Source: Larix kaempferi (lineage: Eukaryota; Streptophyta; Pinopsida; Pinales; Pinaceae). From it: DNA of 64,000 nt. The stretch lies in contig BSBM01000753.1 of NCBI GenBank assembly GCA_027924585.1, positions 20,293,501 to 20,357,500 of the forward strand, read 5' to 3'. The translations under genes were made by a program, and so were the position numbers. The notes below the pieces were generated by a model that saw nothing but the letters and a program-made list of their open reading frames with translations, was not told the DNA's origin and did no database searches. Shown here in pieces: positions 47,074-58,254 of the stretch (positions within the stretch are counted from its first letter, which is position 1; every line of letters starts with the position of its first letter).

Positions 47074-50000
47074 CTAAATGACTATATTGACAACATATAA
47101 CATCGGGCTCATAATCTTGAAAGTAGACATAATTTTAGTCATATGCGTCTGCTGAAAAAAATAGTCTTTTAAAATGATGGATCCTTTTTCGTATGTAAAT
47201 CCGTTGTCATTGTAGTCCTCCAATAAATTCATTTTTCCTTCAGTGCATTGCATCAAATAATATTTGACATTTTCGTCGTTGTTTAAAGGTGCAATCACAG
47301 CGAAAACATCTCCTGCGCAAATTATAATTGGTGTTAGCATTTTTAAATGAATTAAATTGACTATACCTATGGCGATGGACTAGAATGAACAATTAACTTA
47401 AAAGTCAAGTACAAGTTTATTACCTTCTCTAACAAGATCTGAAATTCTATCGCCATCAGACGATATTGCTATTTCTTCTGATTCTAACTCTTCTACACTT
47501 GCTAGTGGCATTTTTCCTTTTGGATTAATCTCTGTGTGTTTCCAAGCTTTTACGTAATTGTTTGTTATGTTTTCACAAACTTCTGTAGATTCAACATTTT
47601 CAATGCAAATATAACAAAAGCATGATTGCTTTCTACTGTCAAATGCAAACACGTTTTGAAATGATTTTGTTTGAATAGAGTGAATATCTCTAGTCCCATG
47701 TATGGTGCTAGCGTCATATGGTATTGATCTATTTATATCTTGGACCCCAACAAGCCAAAAAAATCTACACAATAAATGATGAATCACTTTCAAAGAACAA
47801 CTTTTAATGTTAGTGTACATGTACTTAAATGTTAGTACATACATTTTTTTTAAATTCAAGAAATAATATAAATTAAAAAAATAGTGTACATACCTGCGCA
47901 CATCTTTTGATTGTTGATTATAATCATGGCTTAGATTTAATTGACACCATTGGACAACCTCTGCAGCTGAATGAAACTGTGCAGAAGAATAGTTCATTTG
48001 CCATCTTTGAAGTGCTCTTTTTATGCATGCTCCTGCACCATCATGTTCACCTTTTCCATGCCCAATTTCAAAGAAATTCCAGCGATGTTTAATGTTTAGC
48101 GCTTTATGAAGTCGACATAACCAAAAAAATGATTGTGAAGATTTAAATTGACCCGCACATCCATCAGACCGTATCCAATGTTCATTGAATTTAACTTCGC
48201 GTTTTTTCAGTGAGTCATAGAAAATATTTTCTATACAATGTTGAACAAAATGTGTATCGTGTGTACGATCATCGCTGATATAGAAGTGATATTCTTTAAT
48301 CACATCTCGATTGTCACATGTGCTTTCAATGCCATCAACATCCTGTTGAGAATGTCTATATACAACATGGACAAATATCAAAACTTGGTCAGAGTGATAG
48401 TATTCACTTTGTATCTCTTTTTGTGCAGCAAATGTATAGTTTTCAGCAAAATCAACCACGGACAAAATTGTTCCGGGTGCAAAAATTTCACGAGACTGTT
48501 TGAATTGAAGATCTTTCCATCGTGCTCTATGTGAATGCTGGGTGTATTTATAAATTTCGCTTTCAAATTTTTTGAGAAAATTTGTTACGCATATCTTTTC
48601 TTCTACCAAATCAACTTTTTTGGAATGTGAATCACTAGAACTTGTACTATAGTTGATGTATTCGTATCTCCTCCAATCAACATTTATATTTGACAACGAT
48701 TGATCATTATCGATAGGATATTTATTGTGGAATAGCACTAGATTTCCACAATGGTGACAATGTTTTCCATTGACACATTTCTTTGAATAAAATACTTCAT
48801 CGTGATTTCTCTCACATAAAATTTGAGATATGAATTCACGTATTGTCGGCGGAGGTGGTGAATTTGTCCAAAACATTTTACCAAATTCAAGAAACGTGTG
48901 ATAATATAACTGAAATTGCACATGATAACAGCAACAACATGTATCACGTATAGTGATAGGTTTAACATACCATGGTTTTTGTTGCACAAATGTAGTGATT
49001 GATATATTCATTCCACGATTATCTTCCTTGAATTTATTGAACAATTGTACTTGTGTCATGTCCATTATATGTTTTGGTTGGCTTTTATATACATTTCGTG
49101 ATATTCTTTTACGTATCACATCTCTTGAATTTGGTGAAACTCGAGCACGTTCCAACCAATATTCTCATACAATATCTTTAACACCTACTCCCAAATCTAT
49201 CTTTGTAAGGTTGTCTACAAATAATTTCCCAGCAAGCAAGTTCATTATTTCATCTATTTGCATTCTGAATTTGCTATGTTTGTATAATGTCTTTCTTGAT
49301 GCTCCAACTGCTTTTGCTAGTTTTGTTGTCAAACGCTTTTGTTTAGTACTAGCTAAAATAATTGTTGTATGAATTGCTTTACGTGCAACACTGATATCTT
49401 TCTTCCTGGATTTTTCAATTTTTTTTATTGCATCACCTATATTTTCCATCACATTTTGTTTCAATTTCGACTCTTTTGTCGCTTTGTGAATACCCAATAA
49501 TGATGTAGCACCTTCTAACTTCTTGGACACTAATAAACATCTCAAAATTTGTGCTTGTCCTGCTATTGAGTAATCCTTGAGAACTTCAACATAAAATTTT
49601 GTAGCACAATATCATGCAACATGCATTGGTAGTTTTTCTCCATATTTGTCGCAATCAATGTCTTTTAATATTTCATCATCAATGGTAAAAGTGCTTATAC
49701 ATCAAGTTAAATTTAATTTAACATATATCCAAAAACAAAATTCATTATAAAAAAATGAATTTGGAAAATATATGATATATACATACCAGGTCGAATTTCT
49801 GGATCTTGAACTTGATCTTCAATATTGACTTCATCGACATTAGCATGTAAATCACTATTTACATCTTCTACAATGTTCTTTTCAACTTCAATTTGTTCTT
49901 CTTGTACTCTATTTTCAATTTCCATCTCTTCAACATTATCATGTAAATCTATATTTATATCTTCAATAGTTCTCTCTTCCGTTTCGGCAACCCTTTGTTT

Positions 50001-50110
50001 TTTGGCAATATATCTGAGTTTTTGTTTCTCTCTATTACCATCATCATCATGTTTACGATCACCTTTTTTTTTACGTTTTCTCTTATTGCCTGGGGTTGTT
50101 TAATCTATAG
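47074..50110 (-). CDS. Gene B of E3, DDE/D transposase-like protein
   Basis: Main frame 49545 to 47424 (minus) is interrupted only by TGA at 49165-49167. Another TGA lies at 49612-49614 just upstream; both fit CGA-to-TGA. Splicing: 129-nt in-frame intron 47893-47765, and phase-1 intron 47423-47313 leading to the last exon ending TAG 47074. An upstream exon (about 50103-49787) is basic then acidic with an internal repeat (NIDLHDNVEEMEIENRVQEE / NSDLHANVDEVNIEDQVQ). Counting from M at 49155: Cys/His clusters near 73-77 and 127-136; VVDFAENY (D235), YISDDRTHD (295), RSDGCAGQFKSS (D331), WNFFEIGHGKGEHDGAGACIK (360-379; E363, E370 or D372). These motifs mark a family of uncharacterised eukaryotic proteins I have met in animals too. 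An RNase H-fold transposase is my inference. The first exon and start codon are not resolved. Confidence 0.65.
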
Positions 50111-50214
50111 ATGATAAATTGAATAATCATGTTACTTTATAGTAAAAATAAATAAATTAAGATTTAAAAACATTTACGGAATTTATAAAAACATGAACTG
50201 AAATTTACTTCACC

Positions 50215-50930
50215 TTATAAAAATTTTGTAAAAGTCTTTCGAAGAAGATCTCTTTGGAATTAACTTTCCTATGAAAAAACTCTTTGAACAAAAATCTTCT
50301 TTGAAAAAAACCTTCTTGGAAAGAAATAAGAAACTCCTTGACAATAAATTACCTACCCATTGGAAAATAATAAGAACACCTTGTAAATAAATCTTTGTTG
50401 TAAAAATCATTGGAAAAAAAACCTCTTTGAAAAAATATCTATGAAAAAACCCACTAGGAAAAAGTACTTTGAAAAAAAACTTATTTGTAAACATATCTTG
50501 GAAAAAACCATTGTAAAGAAATAACTTATTTGCAAAAATACTTTGAGTAAATAACTCTGTGAAAAAACTCATTTCAAAGAAATAAGAAGTACAAAACTAC
50601 CTTGGAAAAAAACTCTTTTCAAAATACCTTAGCAACACAACTATTTGAAAAATCCACTTTCAAATAAATAAGAAGTGCAAAACTGCTTTGGAAAAAAACC
50701 CTTTGCAAAATACCTTAGCAAAACAACTATTTGAAAAAACCTCTTTCAAATAAATAAGAAGTACAAAACTACTTTGTAAAAAAACCATTTGTTAATTATC
50801 TTACCAAAACAACTCTTTGAAAAAAACCCTTTCAAAGAAATAAAAAGGAAAAATACATTTTTTTTGCAAAAATACTTTGGAATACACACTTTTTAAATAC
50901 AATCCTTGCAAAAAACTTCCTTGCAAACAT
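50215..50930 (-). repeat. Degenerate short tandem repeats upstream of gene B
   Basis: Variants of CTTTGAAAAAAACCTCTTTG recur with 20-40 bp spacing. A roughly 95-bp higher-order unit is visible as AAATAAATAAGAAGTACAAAACT-type blocks near 50580, 50660 and 50750. Noncoding; ORFs rich in F/K/S are artefacts. Confidence 0.75.
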
Positions 50931-51365
50931 GTCTAAGAAAATAAATATTTTGAAAAAACTCCTTGCAAATATGCCTTAGAAAAAAAAACACCTTCAATGT
51001 GCCTTTTGGAAAGAAAAAAAAAAGAAACATACTTTGTAAAAACCTCATTTTGCAAAAAATGTCTTCTTTGCAAATATGCCATAAGAAAAGAAATATTTTG
51101 AAAAAACTCCTTGCAAATATGCCTTAGAAAAGAAACACCTTCAATGTGCCTTTTGGAAAAAGGAAGAAGAAACATACTTTGTAAAAACTTCATTTTGCAG
51201 AAAATGTCTTCTTTGCAAATATGCAATAAGAAAAGAAATATTTTGAAAAAAGTCCTTGCAAATATGCCTTAGAAAAAAAACTCCTTCAATGTGCCTTTTG
51301 GAAAAAAAAAAAGAAGAAACATACCTTGTAAAAACCTCCTTTTGCAAAAAATGTCTCCTCCTTTC
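50931..51365 (-). repeat. Three tandem copies of a ~147-bp unit
   Basis: Units share AAACTCCTTGCAAATATGCC (near 50958, 51104 and 51251), ACACCTTCAATGTGCCTTTT, GAAACATAC and GCAAAAAATGTCTTC. On the minus strand each copy contains a donor-like ACAAAG|TATGTTTC or ACAAG|GTATGTTTC site, and the array may lie inside the first intron of gene B. Confidence 0.85.
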
Positions 51366-51469
51366 AAAATTAGTTTGACAAAAAATATACGAAGTTAAAA
51401 CATGCGAAAATAATGAATCAATTTTAGGTTTTTTTATATGAGTATAGAAAACATAATTTTTTATTTTTT

Positions 51470-51605
51470 TTTTCGGTCGACGAGTTTTTTTTCCGTTTCA
51501 TTATTCGGCCGAATAACCTTCACTGTAATTGACGGTGCTGTTACGGAAAAAGGTTATTTGGTCGAATAATTATTCCACCGAATAATTATTTCGGCCGAAT
51601 AATCT
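51470..51605. repeat. Right subterminal array of TTATTCGGCCGAATAA palindromes
   Basis: Copies near 51473 (TTCGGTCGACGA, weak), 51501 (ATTATTCGGCCGAATAAC, perfect core), 51557 (TTATTTGGTCGAATAA), 51577 and 51590 (TTTCGGCCGAATAA). The same motif as at the left end, about 10.8 kb away, ties the two ends to one element. Confidence 0.85.
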
Positions 51606-52431
51606 CTGAAACATGAAAGATTCAGATTTCTGCAGAATTTTCAGGTTTCTCCATTTTTGGAAGGGAAAAACCACCCCTTACATAACAAAATGAATTTCAG
51701 ACTTGATACCAGTAGGTTCATCATTGAATCTACTTTACGTGGGTATAAATTTTGTTGTATATAGATAAAAACTGATATTTTTAAAGTTTTATTTTTGTAA
51801 CATGTGTCGAGTTAGGATTCAACTCTTTAAAAAAGCGGCGAAAAGAAAAATCTATAACTTTAAAAATACAGCACCAAAAAAATCGAAAAAAATGTGGGAC
51901 TCTTAATTGGCGTGTCTACTTCAAAAGGGTGTTTGTAGATTTTTTGCTTTTATAGTGGATTGAGAGAAAAGTGGCGCAACAAAAAAATTGTTGAAAATCG
52001 ATTGAGTTTCTCCATTGATCGACTTGAAAAAAATATAATAATTAGTATATAGATCTATTGGTTACAAACTTATAGACATGCACTAGTACATTGTGTGTAG
52101 ATTGTCGTAGCATTTTCTATTTTTGCAAAAAACAAGTCTAACAACAATTTTAGTGGCGCAACAAATCATAACTATTTTGTAGCCTTTTCATTTTATAAGA
52201 ACACACTATCAAACATTTGCGAAATTGACATATCAAATCTTAATAAAAAAAATTGAAAAAATTATGAATAGAAAGCTAACATAATTCTATAAAAGTTTTC
52301 TTTTTACTGCAAAGTGAAATTTTAAACAAAAATATCACTTTTGTTCGCCCGAAGTTGAAAAATATGAAAAAACCAGAATTATTTTCTCACGAGACCCCCC
52401 AAAATAGACACCCATCTTCATTTTTTCATCC

Positions 52432-52435
52432 AACA
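52432..52435. repeat. Candidate 4-bp target duplication, right (AACA)
   Basis: AACA follows the right inverted end; see the left partner at 40597-40600. Confidence 0.5.
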
Positions 52436-54066
52436 ATAACATGCTAACCTTTGAAGAACACCATTTTTTGGGAGTTATACCTTATTTTCATAAGTAAAAG
52501 TTATATATTCCGGAAGGTGGTCCTATTGTCTATGTTTCTTAAACCTTTTTACAGCATACTCTAAAAGGCTATGTAGGTACCTCTAATAATTCATTTTAAT
52601 GATCAAATTTCTATTTTTCCAGAATTTCATTGCAACTAACGCGTCGTAAGTGGGTATCATTACCTTGCAATAGTGCATTGGTATTATTCATGATTGGTTC
52701 TTCTTGGACACTTCAAGAGTGGGAAAGGAAGGAAATTGAGGGGGGGAGATAAAAGAAAATTTTGGACTATATGAAGGGTACTCTTATTCTTTTCAGGGAT
52801 AGATGATGTGGAGTGAGAAGGAAAAATACAAAGATGTTACCTGATATGTATAGTGAACTTAGACTTAACTAGTTGTTGGATTGGTTATACTTGGCATTGA
52901 CAAGGAGGTTTCTATTGTGGTTATTTAGGTTGTGGGAATAGAGGGATAGGAAACCCCAGCAATTTCGTGGAACTAGCAGCTTGGATGATAGTTGGATGGG
53001 TGGAATAATGCAAGTTTGGGAAACAGTATTGGCGGAACTATTGGGCTCAGTTGGAGCAATAGAAAGCTATCTCGATTAGACCTAAAGGTATTCTACTATT
53101 TTTAGTCATTATTTGGATTATTACTTCTTATTTAACATTATCAATATGTTTTTAGAACTGAACAACATTCTAAATTATAAAATTACACAGTGAATTTACA
53201 TTATTATAATTACATTGGTTCAATGTTGTTTATTAAACTAACACATCAGTTGGATGGGTGTTACAATTTAGGAGAATGAAGGCTCACTTGATCATTAGTT
53301 AGAGATCCTTTATCAACTCATACATAATTGGAATTTAACCTTGAAATAGGCTACTCAAATTGTTGAACTAGCTGAAGTCATGGATTTAAGATGAGATTAT
53401 TTCAATGTAAGGTCCCTAAGTTAAGCATGATGTTAATGGAATAGAAAGGAACTCACTCCTTTCTAACACATGCATACATATTTTTAATTTTCCACCTCAA
53501 GGTTATAGAAGCTTAAAACATTTCATCTTTCTACAAATTTTCACTGGTTGATGTTATTTAAGAACAATGGGTCCACAATGCTTCTTGGATTTTTTTTGGG
53601 CATGTGGCTTGAAGAATAATGAGTTCCTCTAAGAGTTCAAAGTGATTTTAATTTTTTTTCTTTAAATGTTTTTTTTCTTTTTTTTTAATGAAAATTCATT
53701 GAACTGCATGTCACATTAATCTATTATAGATTACATGTCCTTGAATTTATCATTTAAAATGAATCTAAGCATAGCTATCAATAAAAAAATTCAAAACTTT
53801 CACCAATTAGCTATATCTTTCCTCACATTAACAATTTTACTTTCCTTGGTATATACATCTGCACCTAATATTTAGATAGAAAATTTATACAAATATATAT
53901 ATGTTTTTCAATAAACACATATGGACCCATTCTTTTGGCAAGTTTACCTATATGTATAAATCTCTAACAAAGGCATGCAACATGGGAGAAGACAACATAA
54001 GTTTCATAAGGTTTAGGATGATCCTAGGTGGGTTCATTCTGTGAACATATGACATAACAGTTGTGT
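52436..54066. other. Noncoding DNA, nothing recognised
   Basis: No ORF of interest or element ends. A T-rich tract at 53640-53690. Confidence 0.45.
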
Positions 54067-54347
54067 TCATGGCATATTAAAGAATACTCCTAGAAGGAGG
54101 AGGTTGTGCATAGGTGGATGGTCAAGCTGTTGACACATGTGGAGGAATATGAGGAAGAAGATGACTATAAGGAAGTGAATGACTAGGTGGTGAAATAGCT
54201 GGTGGACGACTAGGATCAGGTTGTGGATGACTAGGTCTAGTTCTAAATGATGGAGCATCATGCAATAAAGGACTAGGTGGTGGAGAAGGTGGAGGTGGAG
54301 GTGTAGGAGGTGAAGCATCATCAGCATAAGATGAGCTAGATGAGGAC

Positions 54348-54352
54348 GAATG
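54348..54352. repeat. 5-bp TSD (GAATG), left of LTR element
   Basis: GAATG directly precedes the LTR start TATCAGAATT and is repeated at 56948-56952. Confidence 0.85.
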
Positions 54353-55087
54353 TATCAGAATTATATGGCTTTGATGCCATGCAAGAAATTCCATAGCTAA
54401 GGATCTAAGCAAAATGTAATCTTCACTAACAATTACAATAGATATTTAATAAAGAATTGAGAAGAAGAATGAGCATAAACACATAAAAGAAAGAACTCAA
54501 TTTGATAAATTCTCATCATTTTATTAATGAACAATATGAGTACATTATATAATACATCTATGAGGAGAAATTCGAATTCCTTAGAGGCAATTTGAGATGA
54601 TGACATGTGGCATGCTTAGAATAGAACCCCCCCCCCATCTAGGCAACATCAATCTCCAAATCATAGCAAGAGGTCACAAATTGGATAACTATGCTTAGGT
54701 AGGCCATGAGTGACCAAAAGGAAGCAAGTCAAAGGCTTTTCAAGAGGAAAAACATGAAGGGGTTGAGGCAAAAGCATGCAGACTTGCCAAAGTTGATCCT
54801 AGTGCACTTACTCATCCTTATCCATATGAAAAGAAGAACAAAGAATCTGGATTTAACTCAGACAAGATAGACAAAAGCAGGATGGGTGCTCTTAGCTAAT
54901 AAAAGCTACTTTAAAAGCAGAAATAGAGTGCACTTGTGGATAAACATCAAAATATGTGGGCCAAGTATGCACTAGAGGCCAAATAACCTAGTCTAAACAC
55001 CTAGGAACATAACTAACCATGGTCTAACACTTAGGAAACATAAAATACTGTTTATAATAACACATAGATGGGTCAATTATTCTAACA
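54353..55087 (-). repeat. 3' LTR of the non-autonomous element
   Basis: 735 bp, plus-strand start TATCAGAATT and end TTCTAACA. Diverged from the other LTR by scattered substitutions and small indels, many of them transitions. Confidence 0.88.
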
Positions 55088-56220
55088 TCACCCTTAAACC
55101 TGACTTATGAGAGTGAAATATAGCAAAATTAGAGCCCAAGCAACAAACTCTTATGGTCACCCTTTACAAATTTACTATCCATGTAAGCTAAGGAAAGAAG
55201 GAAAACCACTTGGGAAGAAAAACCCCGCTCAAAATCAACATGGAATACACCATAATAAGGCTCTCCAAAATTCAAGTAGGTGTGAACTTGGTCAAATTTT
55301 TGGAGGAATATTCTTATTGGGAGGAAGTGGAATATTCTCACTAGACTTGAACTTCCTAAGGTCAGGTCCAAATAAGACTTGATGATGTCCTCCATCTTTT
55401 GTGCAACTCTGAGAATAGGTTCCAATCATAATCATGTAGTGGATCAGAAGCATAACAAATAGAGCAAATGCGAGCACTTCATATTGTAATCCTACCTCTA
55501 TAGAATATAATGACACACCAAAATTCGAACCAATGAGAGGTTTTGAGTGTGTATGAGCTGCAACAACTGATTGATGATATTCAGAATTTGAATCAGAAGA
55601 CATATGAGAGACCTGAGAGGTATCTCCAACTTCTTGAGGAAATGTGTTGGCAATCATGTAGGAACTGGAAGGAGCATAGACAGTGGAAGTGAGGGCACAA
55701 CTAACAAACTCACACTATATACTAAACATCCAAATAACCCTTCAATGACCTTCTTGTAGACCAATGAGTGGCAAAGGATCCTCAATATCTGAAGTATGAG
55801 AGGAGAACATTGATGATGGATGGAGAGAGAATTCTTCTTCACAATATGGTTCGAATTTATTCTCTTTGATCAGCTTCATAAGAAGTGGAGAAATCACAAT
55901 TCTCATAAACTTCTGTTGCAACTAGAGAAGGAGCCGCTTGAAGCATACTTTCACCATTCGAACTGTGTGGAGATTTTTTCCACTAGTCTTCAATACCTGC
56001 AAATCAAACACTCTGAATATATGTATGGAATATTAATTAATTCTAATGATATCTTCTATGTATAGTAGGCACATTTAGGAGTTCTTCGCACCTAGATAGA
56101 CCCCAATGGCAAGCCAAAGGACTCAAGGCAATTGCTCTAGGATTTATGTGGTAACTCCACTACTTCTTGTGCGCTAGTGTAAGCAGTTATGCTCCCTAGG
56201 ATCCCTAAGCTCTGATACCA

Positions 56221-56947
56221 TATCATAATTCTATGTCCTTGATTCCATGCAATGAATTCCATTCCTAAGGATCTAAGCACAATGTAATATTCACTAAGAA
56301 TTACAACAAAGATTTAGAAGAGAATTGAGAAGAAGAATGAGTAGAAAGGCATAAAGAAAGAACTCAATTTGATATACTCTCATCATGTTATTAATGAACA
56401 ATATGAGTAGATTATATAATACATCTTTGAGGAGAAATTCGAATTCCTTAGAGGCAATTGGATATGCTCACATGTGGTATGATTAGATAAGAAAAAATCC
56501 CCCCATTTAGGCAACATTGATATCCAAATCATAACAAGATATCACGAATTGGTTAACTAATCTTAGGTAGGTCATGAGTGCCCCAAAGGTAGTAATTTGA
56601 AGGCTTTTTAGGAGAAAAAATAGGAAGGGGTTGAGGAAAAAGCATGCAGACTTGGAAAATTTTATCCTAGTGCACTTATCCTTATCCATCTGAAAAGCAG
56701 AACAAAGTTGGATTTAACTCAAAATGTTTTGACAAAAGTAGGTTGGGCACTCTTAGCTAATAAAAATTTCTTTAGAAGCAGAAAGAGGGCACGCTTGTGG
56801 ATAAACATCAAAAGATGTGGGCCAAGTATGCACTAGAGGCCAAATAACCTAGTCCAAACACTTAGGAACATAACTAACCATGTTCTAACACTTAGGAAAC
56901 ATAAATAATGTTTACACTAAGGCATAGATGGGTCAATTATTCTAATA
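56221..56947 (-). repeat. 5' LTR of the non-autonomous element
   Basis: 727 bp, plus-strand start TATCATAATT immediately next to the PBS complement; the plus-strand end TTCTAATA has CA changed to TA. Confidence 0.88.
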
Positions 56948-56952
56948 GAATG
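56948..56952. repeat. 5-bp TSD (GAATG), right of LTR element
   Basis: Identical to 54348-54352. Confidence 0.85.
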
Positions 56953-57476
56953 ATCACAATCACTCAAGCTATGGATGAGGTGAAGGGCACCAACAACATA
57001 ATGCATCAGTGAGATCATGTCACAAAGAAGGGTCAACCATAAATATGAGTACTCTAAAACCCATAATATATGTGTGACATGGATAATTTCAACCCCACAA
57101 GTAGCCATCAAGGAACACATGTGATTTACCACCTCAGACTAGACTCTATGGTTCGGTCTATAGGGAATATGAGCTCTGTGTATAGATGGATCTTGTGGTT
57201 GATCCTACCTCACCTAATTCTATTCAAGAGGCACATCCCCAACATATGTACAAAAATCTACAAAATAGTAGAGAATGATAATCAAATACTGGAAACAAAA
57301 TAATACAATAAATAACATGTGCAGTAAATAAAACAAAACATATATGCAATTAGATTTATCAAAACATAACTATAACATTGCATCTATCATTTGGAGGCTT
57401 GTCATAGTAAATAGGATGTTCGAACATCCTCTCCAATCCATCCCTGCATATGGGTACTCTACAAGATCGAAGATTG

Positions 57477-58254
57477 TGAGATTTAAACATATATAGATCC
57501 AGATACATAAACTAATGCGATATATTGTGAAAATCAAATCAGCCATCAATTAATCATGTCATAAATGAAATAACATATATCATTACATAAGAGAATATAA
57601 CATAAGAAGAGAATAATGATATAATCCATGTCACTTGAATGAGTGGTGGAGTACAATATTTAAAGGGAAGCAATTCGAATTAGGGTTAGAGACAATTCGA
57701 ATTGTCCATGTAGTTGATTGAGATGAGTCAGGATTAACTAGAGGCTAAGACCTCTTATTTAGCAATGCTAACTCTCCTAAACTAATTTACACTAACATAA
57801 GACTTCATAATTACCAAGTTATCTAAGTGCTTAGTTAAATTAATGAATATTCAATTAACTAACTAAAACATTGTTCCAAACCCCTAATTAGGTCAAAAGA
57901 AAGCACTAATGACTAATTTAGGAAATGAATGGTTAGTTAGGAGCTGAGTTTGCAAAATACTTTTAGTTACCAACTAAGATTGAACTCTATCATTCCTAAA
58001 ATCAAGAAAACACTCCCTAAATCAAGGGAGGCACCCCCTAAAAATAGGAATTCACCTAGATTATTTGACTTTGGTCATTAGGGTTTTTATTTAAGTAGTA
58101 GATAAGGTGGTTAGAGACCCTCAGAGTTTAGAATAAGATTTATGGTGACTCAGGTGGTCAAAATGAGTGTGGTTTGGCCCTTAGGATTCATGAAGTCAAG
58201 TTCTAGGTGAATATAAAGGAGAATAATGATATGGACATGTTTTTATCTCTAACG
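57477..58254 (-). repeat. 3' LTR of the copia element
   Basis: About 778 bp; its minus-strand first bases read CGTTAGAG where TG is expected. Internal matches to the other LTR include GAGTGGTGGAGTACAATATT and GGTCATTAGGGTTTTTATTT. Confidence 0.88.

Larger units (their letters stand above)
40601..52431. mobile_element. 11.8-kb candidate DNA transposon (E3) with genes A and B
   Basis: Left terminus GGGTAAAAACGTGAAGGTGG; right terminus, read inwards, GGATGAAAAAATGAAGATGG. They match at 17 of 22 bases, and further in both carry CGTGAGAAA. Flanks share AACA. Arrays of TTATTCGGCCGAATAA-like palindromes lie near both ends (about eleven on the left, four or five on the right, plus GTTCGCCCGAAG at 52342). 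Between them are two convergent spliced genes, A (plus) and B (minus), several tandem arrays and a long hairpin. This is the organisation of an autonomous cut-and-paste element, with subterminal transposase-binding sites inferred. Gene B has two in-frame stops and gene A two frame breaks, so this copy looks recently inactivated. I know no named superfamily with this combination. Confidence 0.65.
54353..56947 (-). mobile_element. Non-autonomous LTR retrotransposon with intact TSD
   Basis: LTRs at 54353-55087 (735 bp) and 56221-56947 (727 bp) are colinear throughout. A PBS reading TGGTATCAGAGC on the minus strand (56220-56209), complementary to the 3' end of initiator tRNA-Met, abuts the right LTR, so that is the 5' LTR and the element runs right to left. 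Next to the left LTR the minus strand reads TTTAAGGGTGA, a weak polypurine tract. TSD GAATG on both sides. The internal region is only 1,133 bp, with no gag, protease, RT or integrase motif; short ORFs (for example 55657-55292) are unassigned. It would need proteins from an autonomous copia relative. Confidence 0.9.
54067..57240 (-). pseudogene. Ser/Pro-rich ORF split by an LTR-element insertion
   Basis: On the minus strand an open frame (57132 down to 56948; LWLTLLCDMISLMHYVVGAL, then HLIHSLSDCDHS) and a second (54352 down to about 54122; HSSSSSSSYADD, then ASPPTPPPPPSPPPSPLLHD, ending LLPHIPPHVSTA) are in the same frame once the LTR element and one TSD copy are removed. The joined reading is thus disrupted by insertion. 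Upstream of 57132 the frame extends as DQPQDPSIHRAHIPYRPNHR with one stop. Such Pro/Ser-rich C-terminal tails occur in many plant transposon-borne proteins, but I cannot name the family. Could also be low-complexity chance. Confidence 0.4.

Noticed and set aside
49825-50103. Plus-strand Ser-rich ORF of 92 codons
   Set aside because: Antisense shadow of the acidic N-terminal exon of gene B.
50210-51347. Several 68-120 codon ORFs rich in Phe, Lys and Ser
   Set aside because: They follow tandem repeat units and repeat their own peptide; no initiation context or family.
54067-54327. 86-codon ORF of His/Leu repeats
   Set aside because: Frame shadow of the Ser/Pro-rich reading on the same strand.
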